Below, one piece after another: positions 55,499 to 63,370 of a stretch of 64,000 nt of DNA. Made by a program: the position numbers and the translations under genes. The first letter of the stretch is position 1. Every line of letters starts with the position of its first letter. The DNA lies in the NCBI RefSeq assembly GCF_004353505.1, contig NZ_SMNQ01000007.1, forward strand, positions 186,001-250,000, given 5' to 3'. The notes below the pieces were generated by a model. That model had not been told where the DNA came from. It saw nothing but the letters and a program-made list of their open reading frames with translations, and searched no databases. The stretch comes from Streptomyces sp. WAC05374. Its GTDB lineage: Bacteria; Actinomycetota; Actinomycetes; Streptomycetales; Streptomycetaceae.

Positions 55499-55571
55499 GC
55501 ACAACACGCAGGAGGTTAGAGCCGTACCGCGACCCCCCACAAGAGGTCTCGACCACTCCGTGATCAGACGA

Positions 55572-55619
55572 CGAAGGCCCCCGCGGCGCGTACACACGTA
55601 CGCGCCGCGGGGGCCTTCG
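55572..55619. terminator. 22-bp perfect hairpin terminator
   Basis: The arms (55572-55593 and 55598-55619) pair over 22 bp without mismatch around ACAC, containing GAAGGCCCCCGCGGCG. It lies 68 bases before the stop of the DUF3039 gene but is not on its route; it more likely ends read-through on the plus strand or insulates the sugar operon from the minus-strand gene upstream. Confidence 0.75.
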
Positions 55620-55686
55620 CCCGGCGGGCCCTGAGGCGGGCCGGGGACATCACTGCCCGTTCCGGGACGTCATCCGTCCCGGGAGG

Positions 55687-55974
55687 TCACTTCTTGTCCT
55701 TGCCGCCCTTGTCCTTGTCGCCACCGGCGCCCATGGACTCGTAGATCTCCTTGCACATCGGGCAGACCGGGTACTTCTTCGGGTCGCGCCCCGGTACCCA
55801 GACCTTCCCGCACAGCGCCACCACGGGAGTGCCGTCGAGGGCGCTCGCCATGATCTTGTCCTTCTGGACATAGTGGGCGTAGCGCTCGTGGTCGCCGTCG
55901 CCGTGCGACACCTGCGGCGTCGGCTCTACGAGGGTCCCCGTACCTGCCCCGCGCTCGGGCTCAAGAGTGCTCAT
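55687..55974 (-). CDS. DUF3039 family zinc-ribbon protein
   Basis: A 95-residue protein conserved in actinobacteria. Cysteines in VALCGKVWVP and YPVCPMCKEIYESM are spaced as a zinc ribbon (C-x-C-x2-C arrangement). HERYAHYVQKDKIMASALDG is the conserved DUF3039 core. The C-terminal GGDKDKGGKDKK is a basic/acidic tail. The ATG at 55974 gives MSTLEPERGAGT. Function unknown. It lies between the sugar operon and yqgE. Confidence 0.85.
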   Translation of the reverse strand: MSTLEPERGAGTGTLVEPTPQVSHGDGDHERYAHYVQKDKIMASALDGTPVVALCGKVWVPGRDPKKYPVCPMCKEIYESMGAGGDKDKGGKDKK

Positions 55975-56141
55975 GAGCTCCAAGGGTACTCACGTCCGCG
56001 CCGTCCCGGGAGCGCGGCCCCGCACGCCCCGGCACCCGGATGTGAAGCCCGTCACGTGCGCGCCGGACGCCCGGCGGCCCCGGCGGGCGGCCCGGCACCG
56101 GGCGCCGCGGATGGCCGAAAGTCACCGTATCGCCCGAGAGC

Positions 56142-56711
56142 TCAGTTCAGCGAGGGATCGTCCGGGTACGTGGCGATCATCGCCAGCTCGCTGCGCTGGC
56201 GCCGCAGCACCTCCCGCCACAGGCTCTCGGGCCGCGGCGAGGAGACGTCCCCGGGCTCGGAGTCCACGACGAACCAGGCGCCCTCGGCGAGCTCGTCCTC
56301 GAGCTGGCCCGGCCCCCACCCCGCGTACCCGGCGAAGATCCGCAGGCTGCCCAGCGCCGCGGCCAGCAGCTCCGGCGGGGTCTCCAGGTCCACGAGGCCG
56401 ATCGCCCCGTACACCCGCCGCCAGCCCAGCGGGCCCTCGTCACCAGGGATGACGGCGAGCCCGAGCGCCGCGTCGAGGGAGACGGGGCCGCCCTGGAACA
56501 CCACGCCCGGCTCCCCGGCCAGCGGGGCCCAGCCTTCGAGGATGTCGCCGACACCGACGGGTGTCGGGCGGTTGAGGACCACGCCGAGGGAGCCCTCGTC
56601 GTCGTGGTCGAGCAGCAGCACCACCGCGCGGTCGAAGTTCGGGTCCGCCAGCGCGGGGGTGGCGACGAGCAGCCGTCCTGTGAGCGAGGACACCTCGGTC
56701 ATGCCAGACAT
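56142..56711 (-). CDS. YqgE/AlgH family protein
   Basis: A 189-residue protein of the DUF179 (YqgE/AlgH) family: SSLTGRLLVATPALADPNFD, RAVVLLLDHDDEGSLGVVLN, RPTPVGVGDILEGW, VFQGGPVSLDAALGL and RIFAGYAGWGPGQLEDELAE. Family members have unknown or indirect roles in transcription regulation. Two starts are possible, 56711 (MSGMTEVSS) and 56702 (MTEVSS). It is divergent from murA across 278 bp, with no operator recognised. Confidence 0.9.
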   Translation of the reverse strand: MSGMTEVSSLTGRLLVATPALADPNFDRAVVLLLDHDDEGSLGVVLNRPTPVGVGDILEGWAPLAGEPGVVFQGGPVSLDAALGLAVIPGDEGPLGWRRVYGAIGLVDLETPPELLAAALGSLRIFAGYAGWGPGQLEDELAEGAWFVVDSEPGDVSSPRPESLWREVLRRQRSELAMIATYPDDPSLN

Positions 56712-56989
56712 GATCCCGCATCCCGGCCGTCCGCGGGGGGTGAGCGGCCGACTCACCACTCCCGGGTGCGAGCCGCGCCCCACGAGCCGGCCCGTGTCAC
56801 GTCCTGGCCGAAAGCGGATCGTAACCCTCCGCAAGGGGCGGGGGACAGAGGGTGTTGTGCCGAATTCATTACATCTGACTGGCGTCCTCGGGCTACCAAG
56901 AAGGCCACTCCGCCCCCTTACCCTTTTCCCTGGCCCCCTGCCCGACCTCCCCCTAGCTCCGCCGGGGGGACCACCGGAACGCGAGATTC

Positions 56990-58330
56990 ATGACCGGCAC
57001 AGACGATGTCCTGCTTGTCCACGGCGGAACCCCGCTCGAGGGCGAGATCCGCGTCCGCGGCGCGAAGAACCTCGTGCCCAAGGCGATGGTCGCCGCCCTG
57101 CTCGGCAGCGAGCCGAGCCGACTGCGCAATGTGCCCGACATCCGTGACGTCCGCGTCGTCCGCGGACTGCTCCAGCTCCACGGCGTGACCGTCCGTCCCG
57201 GCGAGGAGCCGGGCGAGCTGGTCCTGGACCCGACGCACGTCGAGTCCGCCAACGTCGCCGACATCGATGCCCACGCGGGCTCGTCGCGCATCCCGATCCT
57301 CTTCTGCGGCCCGCTGCTGCACCGCCTCGGCCACGCCTTCATCCCGGGCCTCGGCGGGTGCGACATCGGCGGCCGGCCCATCGACTTCCACTTCGACGTG
57401 CTGCGCCAGTTCGGCGCGACCATCGAGAAGCGGGCGGACGGCCAGTACCTGGAGGCCCCGCAGCGGCTGCGCGGCACGAAGATCCGGCTGCCGTACCCCT
57501 CGGTCGGCTCGACCGAGCAGGTGCTGCTGACGGCCGTGCTCGCGGAGGGCGTCACCGAGCTGTCCAACGCGGCGGTGGAGCCGGAGATCGAGGACCTCAT
57601 CTGCGTACTGCAGAAGATGGGCGCCATCATCTCCATGGACACCGACCGGACCATCCGGATCACCGGTGTCGACAAGCTCGGCGGCTACACCCACCGCGCG
57701 CTCCCCGACCGCCTGGAGGCGGCCTCCTGGGCGAGCGCGGCGCTGGCGACCGAGGGCAACATCTACGTGCGCGGCGCGCAGCAGCGCTCGATGATGACGT
57801 TCCTCAACACCTTCCGGAAGGTGGGCGGCGCCTTCGAGATCGACGACGAGGGCATCCGCTTCTGGCACCCGGGCGGGGCGCTCAACGCGATCGCCCTGGA
57901 GACGGACGTGCACCCCGGCTTCCAGACCGACTGGCAGCAGCCGCTGGTGGTCGCCCTGACGCAGGCCGCCGGCCTGTCCATCGTCCACGAGACGGTGTAC
58001 GAGTCGCGGCTCGGCTTCACCTCCGCGCTGAACCAGATGGGCGCGCACATCCAGCTCTACCGCGAGTGCCTGGGCGGCTCGGACTGCCGCTTCGGCCAGC
58101 GCAACTTCCTGCACTCCGCGGTCGTGTCGGGCCCGACGAAGCTCCAGGGCGCCGACCTGGTCATCCCCGACCTGCGCGGTGGCTTCTCGTACCTGATCGC
58201 CGCCCTCGCGGCGCAGGGCACGTCGCGGGTGCACGGCATCGACCTGATCAACCGCGGCTACGAGAACTTCATGGAGAAGCTCGTGGAGCTGGGCGCGAAG
58301 GTCGAACTCCCCGGCAGCGCGATCGTCTGA
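56990..58330 (+). CDS. murA: UDP-N-acetylglucosamine 1-carboxyvinyltransferase
   Basis: A 446-residue enzyme for the first committed peptidoglycan step, transferring enolpyruvate from PEP to UDP-GlcNAc. The uridine-binding VRGAKNLVPKAMVAALLGSE contains the conserved Lys-Asn pair. The catalytic loop Cys is present in LGGCDIGGRPIDFHFD, so it belongs to the fosfomycin-sensitive type rather than a Cys-to-Asp variant. The C-terminal IPDLRGGFSYLIAALAAQGT and LINRGYENFMEKLVELGAKV complete the second half. The ATG at 56990 is the first codon of the conserved MTGTDDVLLVHGG. Confidence 0.95.
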   Translation: MTGTDDVLLVHGGTPLEGEIRVRGAKNLVPKAMVAALLGSEPSRLRNVPDIRDVRVVRGLLQLHGVTVRPGEEPGELVLDPTHVESANVADIDAHAGSSRIPILFCGPLLHRLGHAFIPGLGGCDIGGRPIDFHFDVLRQFGATIEKRADGQYLEAPQRLRGTKIRLPYPSVGSTEQVLLTAVLAEGVTELSNAAVEPEIEDLICVLQKMGAIISMDTDRTIRITGVDKLGGYTHRALPDRLEAASWASAALATEGNIYVRGAQQRSMMTFLNTFRKVGGAFEIDDEGIRFWHPGGALNAIALETDVHPGFQTDWQQPLVVALTQAAGLSIVHETVYESRLGFTSALNQMGAHIQLYRECLGGSDCRFGQRNFLHSAVVSGPTKLQGADLVIPDLRGGFSYLIAALAAQGTSRVHGIDLINRGYENFMEKLVELGAKVELPGSAIV

Positions 58331-58402
58331 CGCCCCGTAAGACGGCTTACGAGCCCTCGACGGCCCCTCGCCTCCGGCGGGGGGCCGTCGGCCGTTCCCG
58401 GG

Positions 58403-58475
58403 CCCGTACAAGGCCTGTACGGGGCATGTACGAGGCATGTACGGGCGGCGTACCGGACGTACAGGCCGTACACCC
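58403..58475. repeat. phased GTAC array, 11-bp period
   Basis: GTAC tetramers occur at 58406, 58417, 58428, 58439 and 58450 (period exactly 11) and at 58459 and 58468 (period 9). The best conserved unit reads GTACGRGGCAT. It lies 73 bases past the murA stop and before the shared terminator with hupA. No ORF covers it. This could be a protein-binding array or a decayed mini-repeat. Confidence 0.7.
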
Positions 58476-58504
58476 GCGCCCTCGGCCGGACGCCGGGCAC
58501 GCGG

Positions 58505-58537
58505 AAGGGCGGCCACCCGGGGAGGGTGGCCGCCCTT
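58505..58537. terminator. bidirectional terminator between murA and hupA
   Basis: A perfect 14-bp stem AAGGGCGGCCACCC / GGGTGGCCGCCCTT with a GGGGA loop lies 20 bases past the hupA stop and 175 bases past murA, so it can end both convergent transcripts. Confidence 0.85.
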
Positions 58538-58556
58538 CTCAACGCGCCATGGGGGC

Positions 58557-58838
58557 TTACTTGCCCTTGGCGGCTTCCTTGAGCTTGGAGCCCGCGGAGA
58601 CCTTCACGCTGTAGCCGGCCGGGATGTTGATCGGGTCGCCGGTCTGCGGGTTACGAGCGGTGCGAGCGGCACGGTGGGTGCGCTCGAAGGTCAGGAAGCC
58701 GGGGATGGTGACCTTCTCGTCGCCCTTGGCGACGACCTCACCGACGGTCTCGGCGAGCGCGGCCAGCACGGCGTCGGCGTCCTTGCGGGTCACCTCGGCG
58801 CGGTCGGCCAGGGCGGCCACCAGCTCACTGCGGTTCAT
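58557..58838 (-). CDS. hup: DNA-binding protein HU (HupA type)
   Basis: A 93-residue nucleoid protein. MNRSELVAALADRAEVTRKD, VTIPGFLTFERTHRAARTAR and the arm RNPQTGDPINIPAGYSVKVS with RNPQTG are diagnostic. It lacks the long Lys/Ala-rich tail of the second Streptomyces HU (HupS), so it is the vegetative HU1 form. GGGAG lies 6 bases before the ATG at 58838. The leader has a hairpin (58877-58895), and the upstream 320-base region is gene-free. Confidence 0.96.
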   Translation of the reverse strand: MNRSELVAALADRAEVTRKDADAVLAALAETVGEVVAKGDEKVTIPGFLTFERTHRAARTARNPQTGDPINIPAGYSVKVSAGSKLKEAAKGK

Positions 58839-59161
58839 GTTCTTACTCCCGTGTTCTTCTTGCCTGTGAGGCGTGCCACGCGGCGGAGCCGCGTGTTCGG
58901 CCCAGCGAAGCCGATGCTGCCAGGGCCCTTGACAGTCCCCGGACCCGGGTCTGCTGTCAGACCCTCGCGCCCGAATACGCATCCTGCCCCCACCAGCGGC
59001 GGGAAAGCCAATCCGGCACCCTCCGGAGTCACACGAAAAGCGCCACAGCCCCGCCGTGGTGACGTTCGGTCGACTCCTGCGGGACTCTCCGAGACTTCCC
59101 GGGGCCGAACCGCCACCCTAAAGGCGGCTTCACGGCCCCGGGACACACGACGCGCCGGGGG
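58839..59161 (-). promoter_or_regulatory. gene-free region upstream of hup
   Basis: No ORF is credible here. It holds the CACGCGGC/GCCGCGTG leader hairpin (58877-58895), the hairpin GGGTCT-6-AGACCC (58947-58964), and, at 59098-59142, the malic-enzyme terminator. A -35-like CTGACA or TGTCAAG appears near 58935-58960; the promoter is not clear enough to call. Confidence 0.45.
59098..59142 (-). terminator. terminator after the malic enzyme gene
   Basis: The 10-bp stem CCCGGGGCCG / CGGCCCCGGG encloses an inner CCGCC/GGCGG pairing. It lies 20 bases past the malic enzyme stop. Confidence 0.75.
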
Positions 59162-60595
59162 TCAGGCGGACGTGGGCGCCGTCACACCGGCACCGGCGGC
59201 CTTGGCGGCGTCACGCACCGCACCCGCCACGGCACCGGCGACCTTGTCGTTGAAGACGGACGGGATGATGTAGTTCGGGTTCAGCTCGTCCTCGGTGACG
59301 ACGTCCGCGAGGGCGGCGGCCGCCGCCAGCATCATCTCCGTGTTGACCGTGCGCGACTGGGCGTCCAGCAGGCCGCGGAAGACGCCCGGGAAGACCAGCA
59401 CGTTGTTGATCTGGTTGGGGAAGTCCGAGCGGCCGGTGGCCACAACTGCGGCCGTCTGACGGGCGATTGCGGGCTCGACCTCGGGGTCCGGGTTCGCGAG
59501 CGCGAACACGATCGCACCCTCCGCCATGGCCGCCACGTCGTCCCCGGACAGGACGTTGGGGGCGGAGACGCCGATGAAGACGTCGGCGCCGCGCACGGCC
59601 TCCTTCAGGGTGCCGGTGACGCCCTCGGGGTTGGTGTTGTCGGCGATCCAGCGCAGCGGCGACTCGGGGTCGGCGGAGACGAGGTCCTCGCGGCCCGCGT
59701 GCACGACGCCGTGGATGTCGGCGACCACGGCGTGCTTGACGCCCGCCGCGATGAGCAGCTTGAGGATGGCCGTGCCGGCCGCTCCGGCGCCCGACATGAC
59801 GACGCGTACGTCGCCGACGGCCTTGCCCACCACGCGCAGCGCGTTGGTCAGGGCCGCCAGGACGACGATGGCGGTGCCGTGCTGGTCGTCGTGGAAGACC
59901 GGGATGTCGAGGGCCTCGCGCAGCCGGGCCTCGATCTCGAAGCAGCGGGGCGCGGAGATGTCCTCGAGGTTGATGCCGGCGAAGCCGGGTGCGATCGCCT
60001 TGACGATCTCGACGATGGCGTCGGAGTCCTGGGTGTCCAGGCAGATGGGCCAGGCGTCGATGCCGGCGAACCGCTTGAAGAGGGCCGCCTTGCCCTCCAT
60101 GACCGGCAGCGCGGCCTTGGGCCCGATGTTGCCGAGGCCCAGCACGGCGGAGCCGTCCGTCACAACTGCGACGGAATTGCGCTTGATGGTGAGGCGGCGG
60201 GCGTCCTCGGGGTTCTCGGCGATCGCCATGCACACCCGGGCCACGCCGGGGGTGTAGACCATGGAGAGGTCGTCACGGTTGCGGATGGGGTGCTTGGACG
60301 CCATCTCGATCTTGCCGCCGAGGTGCATCAGGAACGTACGGTCGGAGACCTTGCCCAGGACGACGCCCTCGATGCCGCGCAGCTTCTCGACGATCTCGTC
60401 GGCGTGCGCGGTGGAGCTGGCGGCGATGGTGACGTCGATCCGCAGCTTCTCGTGGCCGGACGCGGTGACGTCGAGGCCGGTGACCGAGCCGCCGGAGGAT
60501 TCCACAGCCGTGGTGAGCTGGGAGACCGCGGTTCCGCTCGCGGGCACCTCCAGCCGGACCGTCATCGAGTACGAGACGCTGGGCGCCGTTGCCAT
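59162..60595 (-). CDS. NAD-dependent malic enzyme with N-terminal ACT domain
   Basis: A 477-residue enzyme that oxidatively decarboxylates malate to pyruvate. Residues 6-85 form an ACT domain (SYSMTVRLEVPASGTAVSQL, GLDVTASGHEKLRIDVTIAA, LRGIEGVVLGKVSD), absent in most malic enzymes and suggesting allosteric control by an amino acid. The catalytic part has MVYTPGVARVCMAIAENPED, VTDGSAVLGLGNIGPKAALP, PVFHDDQHGTAIVVLAALTN and the nucleotide fold GAGAAGTAILKLLIAAGVKH. NAD preference is from family knowledge. The ATG at 60595 directly precedes the ACT domain. Confidence 0.92.
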   Translation of the reverse strand: MATAPSVSYSMTVRLEVPASGTAVSQLTTAVESSGGSVTGLDVTASGHEKLRIDVTIAASSTAHADEIVEKLRGIEGVVLGKVSDRTFLMHLGGKIEMASKHPIRNRDDLSMVYTPGVARVCMAIAENPEDARRLTIKRNSVAVVTDGSAVLGLGNIGPKAALPVMEGKAALFKRFAGIDAWPICLDTQDSDAIVEIVKAIAPGFAGINLEDISAPRCFEIEARLREALDIPVFHDDQHGTAIVVLAALTNALRVVGKAVGDVRVVMSGAGAAGTAILKLLIAAGVKHAVVADIHGVVHAGREDLVSADPESPLRWIADNTNPEGVTGTLKEAVRGADVFIGVSAPNVLSGDDVAAMAEGAIVFALANPDPEVEPAIARQTAAVVATGRSDFPNQINNVLVFPGVFRGLLDAQSRTVNTEMMLAAAAALADVVTEDELNPNYIIPSVFNDKVAGAVAGAVRDAAKAAGAGVTAPTSA

Positions 60596-60676
60596 GGCCG
60601 TGTTCCTCTGCTTTCCCTGGTTCGTTGCCGCGCCGCGCCGGCGGGTGGCCGGGCGGAGCCCTCCGATGGTCGCACC

Positions 60677-60695
60677 TACCTGCGAGTAGCAGGTA
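60677..60695. promoter_or_regulatory. dyad upstream of the malic enzyme gene
   Basis: TACCTGC and GCAGGTA are a perfect 7-bp inverted repeat with a 5-base spacer GAGTA. Position and symmetry suggest a regulator site; the regulator is unknown. Confidence 0.5.
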
Positions 60696-60715
60696 ATAGC
60701 GGTCGTTTCGGTCGT

Positions 60716-60733
60716 ACAGTTTTCGGAAACTGT
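60716..60733. promoter_or_regulatory. second dyad upstream of the malic enzyme gene
   Basis: ACAGTTT and AAACTGT pair perfectly around TCGG. It is unusually A/T-rich for this genome and may overlap the promoter. Confidence 0.5.
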
Positions 60734-60785
60734 TTTCCACCATACGAGAGATGATGTCTTGGTGGAAGCCCCAACGGACAAACGA

Positions 60786-60825
60786 CAGCAGGTCCGCGCC
60801 ATCGGACGATGACACGGACCTGCTG
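60786..60825 (-). terminator. hairpin, probable terminator of the HelD-like gene
   Basis: The 11-bp stem CAGCAGGTCCG / CGGACCTGCTG has an 18-base loop. On the minus strand it is followed by TCGTTTG. It lies about 200 bases past the helicase stop, so the 3' untranslated region would be long, or the hairpin belongs to a separate small transcript. Confidence 0.45.
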
Positions 60826-61021
60826 ATTGCGACGGATAAGTGGCACCGACCCGCCATGCTCGCCTCGCGGCAAGTGGTCGCTCGTAGCGACGAAGGTTGG
60901 GCCCGGGGGCTTGGATCGAGCCGGTGCCACACCCAGGCTAACAAACCGCCCCGGGAAGTGATTCCCCCCTCGCCAGTTGACGTGGAATCAGTCCGCCTCC
61001 CGCCACCCGTCCGGCTCTCTC

Positions 61022-63310
61022 CTAGTCCCGCAGGAGGTCCGGCACGCCGTGCCCGTCCGGCTCGTCGCGCCGGCCCGACACCACCGTGAGCTGCTGCGTC
61101 GCACGGGTCAGCGCCACGTACAGCACCCGCAGGCCCGCCGGGGACTCGTCGGCGATCTCGGCCGGGGAGACCACCACCGTCGCGTCGTACTCCAGGCCCT
61201 TCGCCTCCAGGCTGCCCAGCGCCACCACCCGGTCGCCCAGGTCCGCCAGCCAGCGCGCCGCCTGCTGGCGCCGGTTCATGGCGACGACCACGCCCACCGT
61301 GCCGTCCACCCGGTCCAGCAGCCGCCGCGCCTCCTCCCGCACGGCTCCCGCCAGGTCCCCGTCCCGCACGGCCACGAAGCGGGGCTCCACGCCCGTCGAG
61401 CGGACCGCCCGGGGCGCCTCCATGCCGGGCATGGCGAGGGCCAGCACCTTGGCCGCGAGCTCCGCGATCTCGGCCGGGTTGCGGTAGTTCACCGTCAGCT
61501 CGAAGCGGCGGCGCGGCCGCGTGCCCAGCGCCTCGTCCCGCGCCTCGGCCGCCTCGTCCGGCACCGACCACGACGACTGGGCCGGGTCGCCCACCACCGT
61601 CCAGGTGGCGTGCCGCCCGCGCCGGCCGACCATCCGCCACTGCATGGGCGTGAGGTCCTGCGCCTCGTCGACGATCACGTGGGCGTACTCGGTCCGCTCC
61701 TGCGCCAGCCGCTCGGCCCGCTCGCGCTGGGTCTCCTCCCGTACCGGCATCAGCTCCTCCAGCCCGGTGAGCTGGTCCAGCGGGTCGAGCTCCCGCTTCC
61801 TGCGCGGGCGCGCCGGGGCGCCCAGCAGCGTCTGGAGCTCGTCCAGCAGGGCGACGTCGTGCACGGACAGCTCCTCGCGCCGCAGCGACCGGGCCAGCCG
61901 CCGGACCTCGCCCGGGTTGAGCACCCGGCGCGCCCAGCGGCCCAGCCGCTTCTCGTCGGCCATGGCGGTCAGGACCCGGCGCGGGGTGAGCTCGGGCCAC
62001 CAGGCGTTCAGGAAGTCGATGAAGCTGTCCTCCGACGTGACGTCCTCGTCGAAGGAGGAGCGCAGCTCGGCGGCCAGCTCCGGGTCGCCGGGGTGCCGGG
62101 AGGCGGCGCCGGACCTGGCGTACAGGGCGTCCAGCAGCAGCTTGCGCGCCCGGGGCCGCAGCAGGTTGACCGGCGCCGTACCGCTCAGGGCGGCGTGCCG
62201 GATGCGGGCCAGCTCGTCACCCTCCAGCTCCAGGCGCCGCCCGAAGGCCACCACCCGCAGCCGCTCGGGGGCCTCCCCCAGCTCCAGGGCGCCCCGCACG
62301 GCCTTGCGCAGCACCGCCCGCATGCGGGAGGAGCCCTTGACGCGGGCGACGGCCGGCTCGTCGTACGCGGTGGCCTCCACGCCGTCGACCAGGCTGCCGA
62401 CCGCGCGGATCGCCACCTGGCCCTCCTCGCCCAGCGACGGCAGGACGCCCTCGGTGTAGGCGACGAGCAGCGGGGTCGGCGAGACGATCAGAATGCCGCC
62501 CGCGTATCTGCGCCGGTCCTGGTAGAGCAGGTAGGCCGCGCGGTGCAGCGCCACGGCCGTCTTGCCGGTGCCGGGGCCGCCCTCGACGTACGTCACGGAG
62601 GCGGCGGGCGCCCGGATGACCAGGTCCTGCTCCGCCTGGATGGAGGAGACGATGTCGCGCATGGTGTGGCTGCGGGCCTGGCCGAGGGCGGCCATCAGCG
62701 CGCCGTCGCCGACCACGGCCAGGTCCTCGCCGCCGAGGCGGGCCTTCAGCTCGGGGCGCATCAGGTCGTCCTCGACGCCGAGGACCTTGCGGCCCCGGGA
62801 GCGGATGACCCGGCGGCGCACCACCCGGCCGGGCTCGACCGGCGTGGAGCGGTAGAAGGGCGCGGCGGCCGGGGCGCGCCAGTCGATGACGAGCGGCGCG
62901 TAGTCGGAGTCCAGGACGCCGATGCGGCCGATGTGGAGGGTCTCGCCGATGTCGGCGGTGCCGTCCGCGCGTACGGCGTCGTCGGCCGGCTCGACGGAGG
63001 TGTAGGCGCCGTCGGGGCCCTTCTTGCCGTCCTTGCCGTGGAGCAGGTCGATCCGGCCGAAGAGGAAGTCCTCGTACTCGTTGTTGAGCCGGTTGAGGTG
63101 GATACCGGCCCGGAACACCTGGGCGTCCCGCTCGGCGAGCGCGCCGGGCGTGCCGACCTGGCCGCGCTGGGCGGCGTCGTTCATCAGGAACTCCGCCTCG
63201 TGGATCTTCTCCTCGAGGCGGCGGTACACCTGATCCAGATGGTCCTGCTCGATACCGATCTCTCGGTCGCGGATCGTATCGACACCACGGTCGGCTTCCT
63301 GCGCGGCCAC
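61022..63310 (-). CDS. HelD-like RNA polymerase-associated helicase (UvrD/PcrA superfamily 1)
   Basis: A 762-residue ATPase. The N-terminal coiled-coil-like region (REIGIEQDHLDQVYRRLEEK, IHEAEFLMNDAAQRGQVG) matches the HelD arm that enters the RNA polymerase secondary channel. Walker A is GGPGTGKTAVALHR, motif II is VIVDEAQDLTPMQW, and the C-terminal half has LYVALTRATQQLTVVSG. Actinobacterial HelD proteins release stalled RNA polymerase. The start is GTG at 63310 with AAGGGGG upstream. No RAE (the 19-bp rifamycin-associated element) is present, so it is the housekeeping HelD rather than the rifamycin-induced HelR. TACGCT near 63350 with CTGACA 18 bases upstream may be its promoter. Confidence 0.87.
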   Translation of the reverse strand: MAAQEADRGVDTIRDREIGIEQDHLDQVYRRLEEKIHEAEFLMNDAAQRGQVGTPGALAERDAQVFRAGIHLNRLNNEYEDFLFGRIDLLHGKDGKKGPDGAYTSVEPADDAVRADGTADIGETLHIGRIGVLDSDYAPLVIDWRAPAAAPFYRSTPVEPGRVVRRRVIRSRGRKVLGVEDDLMRPELKARLGGEDLAVVGDGALMAALGQARSHTMRDIVSSIQAEQDLVIRAPAASVTYVEGGPGTGKTAVALHRAAYLLYQDRRRYAGGILIVSPTPLLVAYTEGVLPSLGEEGQVAIRAVGSLVDGVEATAYDEPAVARVKGSSRMRAVLRKAVRGALELGEAPERLRVVAFGRRLELEGDELARIRHAALSGTAPVNLLRPRARKLLLDALYARSGAASRHPGDPELAAELRSSFDEDVTSEDSFIDFLNAWWPELTPRRVLTAMADEKRLGRWARRVLNPGEVRRLARSLRREELSVHDVALLDELQTLLGAPARPRRKRELDPLDQLTGLEELMPVREETQRERAERLAQERTEYAHVIVDEAQDLTPMQWRMVGRRGRHATWTVVGDPAQSSWSVPDEAAEARDEALGTRPRRRFELTVNYRNPAEIAELAAKVLALAMPGMEAPRAVRSTGVEPRFVAVRDGDLAGAVREEARRLLDRVDGTVGVVVAMNRRQQAARWLADLGDRVVALGSLEAKGLEYDATVVVSPAEIADESPAGLRVLYVALTRATQQLTVVSGRRDEPDGHGVPDLLRD

Positions 63311-63370
63311 CGAGGCCCCCTTCTGACGTGCTGGGCAGCCGTCGAGCGTACGCCACGGGAGGCCGGTGTG

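Larger units (their letters stand above)
60596..61021 (-). promoter_or_regulatory. gene-free region between the HelD-like gene and the malic enzyme
   Basis: 426 bases with lower G+C than average and several dyads: TACCTGC-5-GCAGGTA (60677-60695), ACAGTTT-4-AAACTGT (60716-60733) and a long hairpin CAGCAGGTCCG/CGGACCTGCTG (60786-60825). The first two lie 80-140 bases upstream of the malic enzyme ATG and are the best operator candidates in the region. Short ORFs on either strand lack ribosome sites and family features. Confidence 0.5.

Noticed and set aside
60676-60930. 84-codon ORF upstream of the malic enzyme
   Set aside because: No ribosome site, unusual amino-acid make-up and two palindromes inside; treated as regulatory DNA.
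63311-63370. Possible rifamycin-associated element before the HelD-like gene
   Set aside because: No GGGGCTTGCGGCAAGGCCC-like sequence is present, so rifamycin induction is not supported.
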